64,000 bases of DNA, from the NCBI GenBank assembly GCA_001936135.1, contig CP012817.1, forward strand, positions 620,001 to 684,000. The letters run 5' to 3'. Source of the DNA: Saccharomycopsis fibuligera x Saccharomycopsis cf. fibuligera. Its lineage: Eukaryota; Ascomycota; Saccharomycetes; Ascoideales; Saccharomycopsidaceae. Shown one piece after another: positions 20,428-29,799 of this stretch (its first letter is position 1; every line of letters begins with the position of its first letter). The notes beneath the pieces were generated by a model. It was not told where the DNA came from. It saw only the letters and a program-made list of their open reading frames with translations, and ran no database searches. The translations under genes were made by a program, and so were the position numbers.

Positions 20428-23400
20428 CTATGATTCGGTTTCAATACCGCTGAACTTAACACCCATAGTCACTAGCTTATCGCAAATCTCAGCTCTAAAT
20501 AGCGGATTTAACTCATTGATATTTTTAGTGATTTGACTCTCAGTACCAATCCAATATCTCAAAGTAGCAATCAAATTTTCCATGGCAATTAAATGTTTAC
20601 CGAGTGCTTCAAAGTTTTTGAACTTTTTCTCTTTGCTTTCTTCTGCACCATCACCATTTTGAGGATTGAGACTTTTGTCAAACTCAATCAAAACTGTTAA
20701 TATAGAAATGAAGGATAATAAAGTAATTTGCTTTTCTGTCTTGAATAAGTAAACATTCCGGTAATTGACTAAATGCTTCAATAGACTTGCTGCTTGATGA
20801 AAATGTTTGCCCTTCAAGTACTTTATAATTAAAGAGCTGGTAAGAGATATGAACACCTCTCCGCTAATAAGTTGTTTTGATGAAAGTTTGGCATTAGCTC
20901 TCGAAAGTTTTTTTAAACCAATATCTTTACCTTTACCTACAGCTTTGACACTATCGTCATCATCTTTAGACAAACTTGAAGCACTATCAGTCTCGGTTTC
21001 GGTTTCATTTTCAGTATCGGATTTGATGTCACTACCTTCAATAGTGTCTCTTTCAGATTTATTATCATCAATCTCCTGTTCATCATCTGTTAAGTCACTT
21101 TCACTTCCACTTTTAGAGGAAGTTACTGAATCAGCAGACAGATCCGTAATGGATTCAATATCGTCTTCGATTTGACTGTCTGTATTAACCTCTGTTAACT
21201 CGTCATCTTCCTTGACAGAAGCCATCGTGCCGAAGTGTGATTTGACTGAAATAGTGTGACTATTCATTTCATTGGTGTTTTTCACTTCATGAACAATTCT
21301 TTGAACAATTTTTACAGTCTCCTTGGTTTTACTCTGATCTAACAATGAGATAAAAAGCTTGACACGTAAATTAATAATAGATTCATCAACAGCTAACTTT
21401 TCAATAGCCTGAAGTCTACCAAGAAGCTCTTGCACGCTGAAATCTTCAGATTCCTCATCAACTTCATAAACCTGATAGGCTAAAAATTCAACAAGACTTT
21501 CTCTGAGCAACTCATTAGCCCTGAGATTTCGAGCAAATTTGATAATGTCACTATTAACCACAATATCATCAACAATGTCAGTGTAACTGGACTCATTTCT
21601 TGCAATCTTGACGTTATCGTTTAAATTGCGCTTACTGTTGAAATACACATTAACCAATCTTTGAAACAAATCATTTGATTTTAACAAATGATTCAAGTCT
21701 TCAACAAGAGATTTATACGTAGCATCTTGTCCCTTAGCTCTGTGAATTTTTTCTATAAGCAATTTTTCGTTAGTGATGAGTCTAATAGGTTGAAAGATGA
21801 GACTCAGACTGACAAGAGTTTTAGCAAAGAAAAGCTGCAAAAAGCAAAGTCTAACATCTGCCAACTCGTTAAATTTCAATAGTTGCAAATACATATACAA
21901 CAACCCTCTCACTGATTTGCTTCTGTCAGATACAAAAAACTCTCTGTTAATCTCACTAACCAGTGACTCAATTTCATTGACGTTACCTATCAAGGGCTCA
22001 AATTGCAACAAGCGAATCTTCAAAACATCAACAAGTAAAGAAACCCAAGCAGTCGGAGAATGCGTTGTATGTTCGTCAAAAGATCCTTCAGAAATCATAG
22101 CTGATTTAGCAGATGCAACTTTTTCTTTGCCATATTTTTTCTTGAATTTCAATAGAGGTTCAAAAACAATAAACACCGAATATAAGATAATACTAAACTT
22201 TGTAAGTTGGAATAATTTCAAAAACATTGGAGTTTGCATGAAAGGAAAAGCGCTCAAACCTCTAAAATCACTGTTATTATTATCAAATAACTGCGATCCG
22301 GCAAGAGCTGTCATGCCTCCCATAGCTAATCTCATCGGCATACTCATACCGTAGCCATCTTGGGGTTGCTGTGTCTGTTGAGATGGCTGAGGGGGCATTT
22401 GGTTGAAATACTGGCCATTGTATTGCTGATGTGGAGGTTGATGTAACGATGGAGGAGGTTGAAAATTATGCATTCCTTGCGGGCTATTGTCAAAAAAAAA
22501 TTGTTGGTTTCTATCCATATCATTTTTATTACCGCCATTATTATTAACACTGCTGTTATTATTATTGTTGTTTTGATTAACATTTCTGTTCCCTAACTGA
22601 CTAAAAATGTTTTTCAACTCCTGATTTTCTTTAGCCAATTTTTTATTTTTTTTCTCCAAATGTAAAATATATTCAGTTGCTTTGGTTAAAACAGACGCCT
22701 TGTTCAATTTTGATGCTGGTGTTAAACCATCTAAGTCTTTCATGGTGTCATCTGTGGCGCCATGAGCAGCTATTCTAAGCGAAGGAACAGCATCACGCAA
22801 TGCGACAATTTTGCTATTGATGTTCGTTCTATATTTTTTTTCAACCATGTTATGTGAAGTTCTTCCCTTTTTAGGTTTGACTACCTTAGATTTCGGTCCA
22901 GAAATTTTGGAAATTGAAGTAGAAGATTCGCCTTTAACAGCTTCATTAATTGAAGCGGCATTTTTGAGGTATTCTTTCTGGATCATGTTTGCGGTGTTGG
23001 CACTAGGGCCATTACTTAGCAAATCATTCATTGAAGTTGGAGAGACACTACTAGTTTCACCATTCATACTAGGATTTGTTGCAGAGTCACTGGTTGAAGC
23101 AGAAGAGTCATTTCTAGCATTTACATCGAATTTATTGTTTGAAGGCGCTGTGCTCATACTATTTGGAGTGGTATAAGGCTCTTCTTTGACATAAACTTGT
23201 TTTGCATCCAAACCGTTCCCATCGGCTGTCTTATCTCCTCCGCTGAAATTGAAATATTTGTCGTCAATCTCGTACTTTAAGTTTGGAAAATCTTTGTTAA
23301 AATCATTCACATTCATTTGGTCAGCTGGTGCTTTAATATTTTGACCGTTGGCTGATAAGTTGACATTATCATTGGCCTTTTCGTCGAAAGGGAACGTATT

Positions 23401-23574
23401 TTCCCAAGGTTCATCGGCGTTTGAGAAGGAACTCAACTGGGAGCCTGGCGAAAAATCATTAGATCCAGAGTCCACATCCTCATAAAAGTTGATATCGTTA
23501 GGATTTGCAGTAGAAGATAAGGAATTCAAAAGATTGTCCGCATCGTCAAAAGTATATTCAAACTGCTGCGTCAT
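20428..23574 (-). CDS. SREBP-type bHLH transcription factor with membrane segments (Hms1/Cph2 family)
   Basis: A 1048-residue protein. Residues about 235-325 form a basic helix-loop-helix-zipper: GRTSHNMVEKKYRTNINSKI, then a loop holding DDTMKDLDGL, then LNKASVLTKATEYILHLEKKNKKL. The Tyr in EKKYR, where most bHLH proteins have Arg, is the mark of SREBPs and of yeast Hms1/Tye7. The N-terminus is acidic, and Asn- and Gln/Pro-rich stretches follow the zipper. Hydrophobic segments at about 455-478 (KFSIILYSVFIVFEPLL) and 575-595 and a long helical C-terminal domain match full-length SREBP-like proteins such as Candida Cph2; S. cerevisiae Hms1 is far shorter. An acidic Ser/Asp/Glu stretch spans about 790-880. 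Whether it is cleaved from a membrane cannot be told from sequence. Confidence 0.8.
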   Translation of the reverse strand: MTQQFEYTFDDADNLLNSLSSTANPNDINFYEDVDSGSNDFSPGSQLSSFSNADEPWENTFPFDEKANDNVNLSANGQNIKAPADQMNVNDFNKDFPNLKYEIDDKYFNFSGGDKTADGNGLDAKQVYVKEEPYTTPNSMSTAPSNNKFDVNARNDSSASTSDSATNPSMNGETSSVSPTSMNDLLSNGPSANTANMIQKEYLKNAASINEAVKGESSTSISKISGPKSKVVKPKKGRTSHNMVEKKYRTNINSKIVALRDAVPSLRIAAHGATDDTMKDLDGLTPASKLNKASVLTKATEYILHLEKKNKKLAKENQELKNIFSQLGNRNVNQNNNNNNSSVNNNGGNKNDMDRNQQFFFDNSPQGMHNFQPPPSLHQPPHQQYNGQYFNQMPPQPSQQTQQPQDGYGMSMPMRLAMGGMTALAGSQLFDNNNSDFRGLSAFPFMQTPMFLKLFQLTKFSIILYSVFIVFEPLLKFKKKYGKEKVASAKSAMISEGSFDEHTTHSPTAWVSLLVDVLKIRLLQFEPLIGNVNEIESLVSEINREFFVSDRSKSVRGLLYMYLQLLKFNELADVRLCFLQLFFAKTLVSLSLIFQPIRLITNEKLLIEKIHRAKGQDATYKSLVEDLNHLLKSNDLFQRLVNVYFNSKRNLNDNVKIARNESSYTDIVDDIVVNSDIIKFARNLRANELLRESLVEFLAYQVYEVDEESEDFSVQELLGRLQAIEKLAVDESIINLRVKLFISLLDQSKTKETVKIVQRIVHEVKNTNEMNSHTISVKSHFGTMASVKEDDELTEVNTDSQIEDDIESITDLSADSVTSSKSGSESDLTDDEQEIDDNKSERDTIEGSDIKSDTENETETETDSASSLSKDDDDSVKAVGKGKDIGLKKLSRANAKLSSKQLISGEVFISLTSSLIIKYLKGKHFHQAASLLKHLVNYRNVYLFKTEKQITLLSFISILTVLIEFDKSLNPQNGDGAEESKEKKFKNFEALGKHLIAMENLIATLRYWIGTESQITKNINELNPLFRAEICDKLVTMGVKFSGIETES

Positions 23575-24718
23575 GACTACTATTATGATATTTCTCGTGG
23601 ATAAAATTGATCAGTCAGTGTCTAACGAGAAAAATGCAAAAGAACGACACACTGTTTCAATATTTTATAGCATCAGATGATAAGCGAGAACAATCTTAAT
23701 GAGATAAGACACGCGAGTAGAATAACAAGTTTGATTGTGTTTGAGTGTTTTGAATGCAGTGAATAGACCTTTTCTGTATATGTCTTGCACTGCAGTTGAA
23801 TGAGAAAAATAGATCTATAACGATAGTGATATTGATATTCGCTAATATTTGAGTTATTGCGAAATTTGGTGAAGAAAACTCAAAATTGAAATCAGCAAGT
23901 CAGTTCGTTGAGCAGAAGGAGACTCATTTACAAGGGGCCCAGGAGGAAGTTTTCTCGCCTTCACTTTTTTCGATTTTTTCTGGCATCTATCCACGGAAGT
24001 GTGAGGGGTTACCCGGAATAAAAATTAATAAGACAATTTTATGTATATGTATGCAAGATGAGGTCCATCGTGCCTTGTTTGACGGCCGACTATTGTCTAC
24101 GCGCAGCAGCACAATCAGCTGTGGGACTCGGAACCTGGTGCCAGCCTCAAAAAAATAAGTTTGCTCCGCATACTCTGGGTGTCACCGACAGTATGCTATA
24201 TACAGTACACAGATTATGTATCGATATTGTATATTGGTGAATAGATGCAAAACTTGATAAAAGAACTATAATACATTACAAAATAGAATCAGACTTACTA
24301 AATCCAAGAGTGATGAAAACTGAACTGAAATATCCAAAAAGAAAGAAAAAAACAATAGCCGCCGAACAAAAATATGTCAAACAAAAAGAAGACATCTCTA
24401 TGGTAAAGTGGTGAGCAAAGCTCTGTTGTAGACCCGCACATTATAGTCCAAATCAAAGAGTTGATATTTGGCAAAAAAAAAACAAAAAAAAAAACAAAAA
24501 AAAAAACAACAACATAGAAAAGCAATGAAAAAAGGACCTTTATTAAAACTTGCTCCTGTTGTTTGTTCAAAGAGTTTACTGACCACATAATCCTTCATTC
24601 GTAAGATCATTAATATAATACTCGTTTGAGCTTGAGGAAAAGAGAAGAACAAAAATAAACCTTAAACATGCTTGATCTTAGATGCCACAGTAAAGCTTAC
24701 TAAATAGAACAATTGTGT
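23575..24718. other. promoter region of the bHLH gene
   Basis: 1.1 kb upstream of the bHLH gene, with no supported gene. It contains a perfect Reb1 octamer and a purine-rich A-tract at about 24474-24505. The 3' end of the YBL028C-like gene borders it. Confidence 0.5.
24009..24016 (+). promoter_or_regulatory. Reb1 site TTACCCGG
   Basis: A perfect match to the Reb1 octamer, 435 bp upstream of the bHLH gene start. Reb1 sites commonly set nucleosome-free promoter regions in budding yeasts. The assignment is by motif only. Confidence 0.45.
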
Positions 24719-25246
24719 TCATTTGAACACCAACGCAGCTCTTCTCTTGTTCTTTTTAATGTTATTCTTTTTGTAAGTAACGTGTCTACTTGTTCTCCAG
24801 CCACTAGTACTGATTTTCTTGTAATGATCTTCGTCAAGGTCAACCGCCATTTCTATAAGTGATGTGTGGTTAGTACTGTATGCTCAATGCTAGTAACAGC
24901 GGGCTTCTATGAATACCTATGTTGAACTTTGGAGCTAATTTTCTTGCATATAGGTAAAGAGACGTGCTTGAACAACATCAAAACTTGATAATTACAAATC
25001 TCCCAGAGATAATAGCCAGATTCAAACTTAAAACTTCGAAACAAAATAAAACATACTTTCTTCTGGTTCTTCAGCATTGTTTTCGAGGGCTTTCTTTTTC
25101 TTTTCTTCTTCTTTTTGTTTTTCCAAATCTTGCTTTAATTTTTGAGCAATTCTCTCTGCTCTAGCGTTGACAACATCAGTAAAGAAGCCTTTACGCTTGA
25201 CGGATTTTGCTTTCAAAGCTTGACTGTTTCTGATAGAGCGTGCCAT
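24719..25246 (-). CDS. YBL028C-like nucleolar/ribosome-biogenesis protein (LLP family), two exons
   Basis: Orthologue of S. cerevisiae YBL028C. Exon 1 is 25246-25057 and exon 2 is 24852-24719. The 204-nt intron has 5' GTATGT at 25056, branch TACTAAC at 24875-24869 and 3' TTATAG ending at 24853. The spliced product has 107 residues (S. cerevisiae 106). It starts MARSIRNSQALKAKSVKRKG, continues with a Lys/Glu-rich helix, and ends with KISTSGWRTSRHVTYKK and a basic tail. The ISTSGWR motif in exon 2 is diagnostic and would be lost without the splice. The ATG at 25246 aligns with the yeast start. It is divergent from RPL19, exactly as YBL028C/YBL027W are arranged. Confidence 0.92.
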
Positions 25247-25793
25247 TATGTGTTTATCCAATGAGATTTGAATTGATATAAAATACTGAGATATACGCAA
25301 AGTTCTAATTAACACTTCTATGTCTTTATGATATCCACCTCATCTCTTCAAAGAAATTTTTTTCTCTCCATTACCTGTTTCGTCTCTTGACATATGGCCA
25401 GCGCACATAATCTATTTCCTTTTTTCTTTTTCTATTGATTTAGTAGCCCTCTAATTTAGTCACCTGATATATAACAGGGCTGAAAATATTTTTATCCTTT
25501 GAGAAATACAATTTCCCGATTGGTTCGGCAGCGTGTCACTGCGTTTTTCAGGAGAAGCACCGGAAATGGTTGATCAGCCCTGGCAGAGAGCACGAGCGGA
25601 TTCTTCATCGAGCGCTCCAGAAACAGCCGAGGGCTGCGATTGGCCCGCAACCGCCGCTGAGAAAAAAATTACTACTGCCGCTAAGTGCACTTTTCATTCT
25701 TGCAAGGGAAAAAAAAGAAAATTGGAATATAGAAAATTCTTCTTTTACCCTTTGTGCCAGTGCGAATAAGTTACGGTAAAGAACCAAGGAAAA
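25247..25793. promoter_or_regulatory. divergent promoter of YBL028C-like gene and RPL19
   Basis: 547 bp between divergent starts. T-rich tracts typical of ribosomal-protein promoters are present (about 25350-25370 and 25418-25435). A more GC-rich block, about 25515-25680, lies close to the RPL19 start. I could not pick out a clear Rap1 or Fhl1 site. Confidence 0.45.
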
Positions 25794-26965
25794 ATGTAAG
25801 TACTGGTGTGGACAATATAGTGAAAGGTCAACTTCAATTGGGTTACTATCAAGGATATTGATTTTGTGCAAAATACATGACTATCCCATCAACCATCAGT
25901 TAAGTACCAGCAACAGCAAAGTAGCGGGAAATCAATGAACATGAGTATTTGAAATATTATCAGATTTCAACAAGCAAAAAGAATAACTATATATCAAATA
26001 ACGATTTTGTGAAGAAGTGAATGATTGGATTATTAGTATCATAGTGATGATAATTCAAGTTAAATGAGCGTAATATGCTTGTTAGCATTTATCAAGAACA
26101 CATTAAAGAATCAATAATTGTACACAGATGTTATACCTATCACTATTTAACAGCACATTAGTAAATAAGACAGATGAATGGATTTCAGATTTTTTTTATT
26201 TAATGTTCAGATCACACTCATTGGAAACAAAAAGTTAAGCAGTGATGCAATATTATCAATACATGCAATTTTAGAACTCAACATTGCCTTTGCACAGTAT
26301 AAGTCGTCCATATGTGAAGAACCGTTTGAAACCCTTTTCATTTCAGCAACATAACATAAAAATATTACGTTTAAGTATACTAATAATAATCTTATAGGGC
26401 TAATTTGAGAACTCAAAAAAGACTTGCCGCCTCCGTCATTGGCGTTGGTAAAAGAAAGGTTTGGTTAGATCCTAACGAAATCAACGAGATTGCTCAAGCT
26501 AACTCTCGTTCTGCTATCAGAAAATTGTACAGTAATGGTACTATTGTCAAGAAGCCAGTCAGAATCCACTCCAGATCTCATGCCAGAAGATTGGCTGAAT
26601 CTAAGCGTGCTGGTAGACACACCGGTTACGGTAAGAGAAAAGGTACCAAAGAAGCTCGTTTCCCATCCAGCGTTTTATGGATGAGAAGATTGAGAGTCTT
26701 GAGACGTTTGTTGGTCAAATACAGAGATGCTGGTAAAATCGACAGACACTTGTACCACTCCTTGTACAAAGCCGCTAAAGGTAACTCTTTCAAACACAAG
26801 AGAGCTTTAGTTGAACACATCATCCAAGCTAAGGCCGAAGCTCAACGTGAAAAGGCTCTTAAGGAAGAATCCGAAGCTAGAAGAGTCAGAAACAAGGCTG
26901 CTAGACAAAGAAGACAAGAACGTGTCGATGCTAAGAAGGAATCTTTGTTCAAAAGCGACGAGTAA
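25794..26965 (+). CDS. RPL19: 60S ribosomal protein L19 (eL19), intron after the first two bases
   Basis: Cytosolic large-subunit protein eL19. The spliced product has 189 residues, as in S. cerevisiae, and opens [20 protein letters not shown]. Exon 1 is only the AT of the start codon (25794-25795). The intron runs 25796-26397 (602 nt) with 5' GTAAGT, branch TACTAAT at 26378-26384 and 3' CTTATAG. Exon 2 starts with the G of ATG at 26398. S. cerevisiae RPL19 genes carry an intron at the same place. Conserved blocks include [27 protein letters not shown] and [20 protein letters not shown]. Strongly biased codons (TTG, AGA, GCT, AAG) point to high expression. The branch site deviates by one base from TACTAAC. 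Confidence 0.97.
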
Positions 26966-27436
26966 ATTATTATAAATCGATAATTTTGTAACATTTTTTT
27001 AGTAATAATATACTTCTCCCTTTTTTTTCTATCCATCAATAATGATTAACCTTTCTGTTCACAAACTCTTACAGTAGTCAAATATAATTTTTTTTTACCC
27101 AGTAGACTTTAAACACATATTCTCCATATTATACTTTTATTTGCTCTCAGAAATTACACAGTAAGACCATTTAGCTACAGTAGGCTTATACTTTGCTCAT
27201 CTCCCTGCGCCTCGATGTTTTTTTTTTCTTTTCTTGTCATGTGGTCAGTCGGCGATTTCAGCAAGCTGCGACTTTGAACACCGTATTCTCTTTCAAGTAA
27301 ACAAATCTTTTTGATAGTTGAACATAGCATCATATTTCTTACGTCTATAGTCTTTATATGTCAAGCTAACAAAAAACTTTTATTATTAAGTACATACCAT
27401 CCTCTTATTTATCACAAAATTGTATAACTCCTCAAA
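26966..27436. other. intergenic region RPL19 to GLTP gene
   Basis: A T-rich 3' flank of RPL19, then an upstream region of the GLTP gene with a pyrimidine run (27218-27237). No further feature seen. Confidence 0.5.
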
Positions 27437-28033
27437 ATGAGCACCTTTTTTGATGAAATGAAAAAGTCCTTTGCTGATGTTACTGTCAGTTCGGATGACA
27501 AAATCAATACTTCTGAATTTTTGGAGGCTTCTGAAGCTTTGGTCAAATTGTTTGACTTATTCGGTTCTTCTGCATTTTCTGTGGTTCAAAATGATATGAA
27601 CGGTAACATCAAGAAAATACGCGAGTACTTGCTCAGTAATCCATCTGATGCTTCCACTTTACAAGACTTGATCTTGTCCGAAAAATCCAAGAAGCCAAAG
27701 AATGCCACTCAGGGCCTTTTGTGGCTCTCTAGAGGTTTACAATTCACTGCTCAATCATTGCAAGAAACTATTGACAACCCAACCAAAGAACTCAGTGAAA
27801 CTTTCACTTCTGGATACAATAAAACCTTGGTAAACTACCATTCTTTTGTCGTTAAGCCAGTTTTCAAATTAGCTATGAAAGCCTGCCCTTACAGAAAAGA
27901 CTTTTTTGAAAAATTGGGTTCTGATCAAGACAAAGTCTTGGTCCAATTGAAGCAATGGTTAGCTGCTTTGCAAAAGATCGTGAAGATTATCTTTGATTTC
28001 TTTGCTTCTGGAAACTACGGCAAAGGTTTATAA
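27437..28033 (+). CDS. glycolipid transfer protein (GLTP fold)
   Basis: A 198-residue all-helical cytosolic protein that matches the glycolipid-transfer family, which carries glycosphingolipids between membranes. The headgroup-binding set of GLTP is visible: Asp53, Asn57 and Lys60 in NDMNGNIKK, Trp96 in GLLWLSRGL, and His135 in YHSFVVKPVFKLAMKACPYR. Length is close to the family norm of about 200. There is no signal peptide, as expected. Fungal members include Podospora HET-C2. I know of no GLTP in S. cerevisiae, so presence here is informative about lineage. Codon bias (TTG, GCT, TCT) suggests good expression. The start is the first ATG. Confidence 0.9.
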   Translation: MSTFFDEMKKSFADVTVSSDDKINTSEFLEASEALVKLFDLFGSSAFSVVQNDMNGNIKKIREYLLSNPSDASTLQDLILSEKSKKPKNATQGLLWLSRGLQFTAQSLQETIDNPTKELSETFTSGYNKTLVNYHSFVVKPVFKLAMKACPYRKDFFEKLGSDQDKVLVQLKQWLAALQKIVKIIFDFFASGNYGKGL

Positions 28034-29142
28034 ATGGTGAGACTTTTAGCATCATTTTATTTTCTTTTTGATAATTAACTTGTACCTTTCTTATATTTGA
28101 TAAACGATCAATACATTGGAGTTAAAACTCTGACGTTCTATTTCTCATCTTGTATCGCTCCACTTCAAATTTCTTAATTTGAATATAAGTACTGAACTAT
28201 ATCACTGCTTTGAGCTCATCACTCAAAGCTTGGCTTCTATATTGTAACTCATATTGACGCTTTTCTATTACAATGCGTCACAATGTTCTGCGATGTTTAT
28301 ATAAATGTAAGTTTGATAAATTGCAGATTGTGTATCTCGAATGCATACTTGGAGCCTTTGAACGCCAAGTGTGCAGAATCCTTTTTGCTAAAAAAATTAG
28401 CTGTAGGATAGGTTGCAAATGTTTGCCACAAATGCCTAGATTTTTTTTTCAAAAAATTGGGAGTAAACTAGTAGGTAATTCAATAGAATCTAAATAAAAA
28501 TGACTTGGTGACTTAGCTGTAAAAGAGGGAAGCTCAAGTGCACAAAATCAACAGTCCCACAAAATTAAATACACTAGTTACACCGAAAACACTACTTAAC
28601 ACTTCCGCCTGTGAAAAGAGAGATGTTTGTTCAAGCTCAAGAACAACTTGTAATGATGTTCCTTTAAAATTTTTTTTGAAACAAAAAATGGAAGAAACTG
28701 ATTCCTAGAGAAGCACATGCGGTATTGACGTCCACCGAGAGTACTATGTGAAGATAGGCAGAATTTGAACTTTTATTATTGTAAAATGATCTCATGCAAT
28801 GCTGAGAACTGTCTCATGCGGCTTACCGCAACTATCATTAATGCGCAAACCCCCGGCAAAATTAAAAAAAAAAAGACAATTCAGAAAAAAATAATGATAG
28901 GCGTGGCTAATAGCGAGCATCTCTGAGCATGGTGAGGTTTTAATACTGCTATTGAACAACTATCACTTAAAAAGCGAAATTGTAACTTCTTGGCCTATTT
29001 ACAAAAAGAATTGTTAGTTGAAACATCGAAGAGACCTAACAGACCACTCCTTGGTTCCAGCTTGTTTTATATTACCAACGTTATCTTATCTGCTGCCATC
29101 TTTTTAAAAGTAAAAGCAAGCCGAATCCACCAAACTGCAACC
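28034..29142. other. intergenic region
   Basis: 1.1 kb with no supported gene. A 74-codon frame at 28273-28497 has no recognisable feature. A-runs lie near 28670 and 28864. Confidence 0.5.
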
Positions 29143-29799
29143 ATGATTAATATAAGGCTATACCACATCTTGGCGATACTATTTCTTGTTATTGAGTACG
29201 TTATTGGTACTGCTAATGATTTGGAAATCTTTATACGTAACGAAGTTACCGGAAACCAACACAAGCTAGGAGATCTTCACTATGATCCATCAACTACAGA
29301 AGCCATTTTCAAGAAAAATAAACAGATTCAGCTAGACGATGAAAAAGCTAATTATTGCATAGGGCATTATACTGAAGATGGCGAATTAAGCTGTTTTAGC
29401 TACAGAAAATTGCAAAATCCTGTGAAAGGAAAGCTTGTGGTGCATACGAAAATAAACAATCAACCATTTGGTTATTCTTTCATAACAGCAAAGGCTGGAG
29501 CAAATACTGAAAGCAAAGTCAAGGGAAAGAAAGCTAGCAAGGGCAAAAAGAGCCATAAACAGAATAAGGCTGACCAGGATGACAGTAATGAAGATGTGAC
29601 CGTTGTCGTTTCTAAAGCATCAATCGGAAGTAAGCCTACTCTTAAAGCACCAGAAATCAAAAAAAGCAAAGAAGAAAGTAAAAAGCAAACTGAAGAAGAA
29701 AATAAATCATTTTTCCAAAAATACTGGATGTATATTGTGCCGGTAGCTGTTATCTTGTTAATGGGAGGTGGAAGTGCTGGAGAACAGGGCCCTAAATGA
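29143..29799 (+). CDS. EMC10: ER membrane protein complex subunit 10
   Basis: A 218-residue type I membrane protein. A signal peptide covers about residues 1-25 (RLYHILAILFLVIEYVIGTA). A lumenal beta-rich domain follows (about 26-125), with a Cys pair at about 71 and 83 in NYCIGHYTEDGELSCFSY. Then comes a Lys/Ser-rich linker (125-190) and a membrane helix at about 197-212 in KYWMYIVPVAVILLMGGG, with a short tail. Layout and the KYWMYIVP helix match Emc10 of the complex that inserts membrane proteins at the ER. The linker is longer than in S. cerevisiae (205 residues total). The ATG at 29143 gives the signal peptide; the frame stays open upstream without a better start. Confidence 0.8.
   Translation: MINIRLYHILAILFLVIEYVIGTANDLEIFIRNEVTGNQHKLGDLHYDPSTTEAIFKKNKQIQLDDEKANYCIGHYTEDGELSCFSYRKLQNPVKGKLVVHTKINNQPFGYSFITAKAGANTESKVKGKKASKGKKSHKQNKADQDDSNEDVTVVVSKASIGSKPTLKAPEIKKSKEESKKQTEEENKSFFQKYWMYIVPVAVILLMGGGSAGEQGPK

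Noticed and set aside
22811-23176. Plus-strand frames opposite the bHLH gene
   Set aside because: Antisense shadows of a strongly supported minus-strand coding region.
25796-26397. Possible C/D snoRNA inside the RPL19 intron (GTGATGA near 26046)
   Set aside because: No CTGA box D at a fitting distance and no terminal stem.
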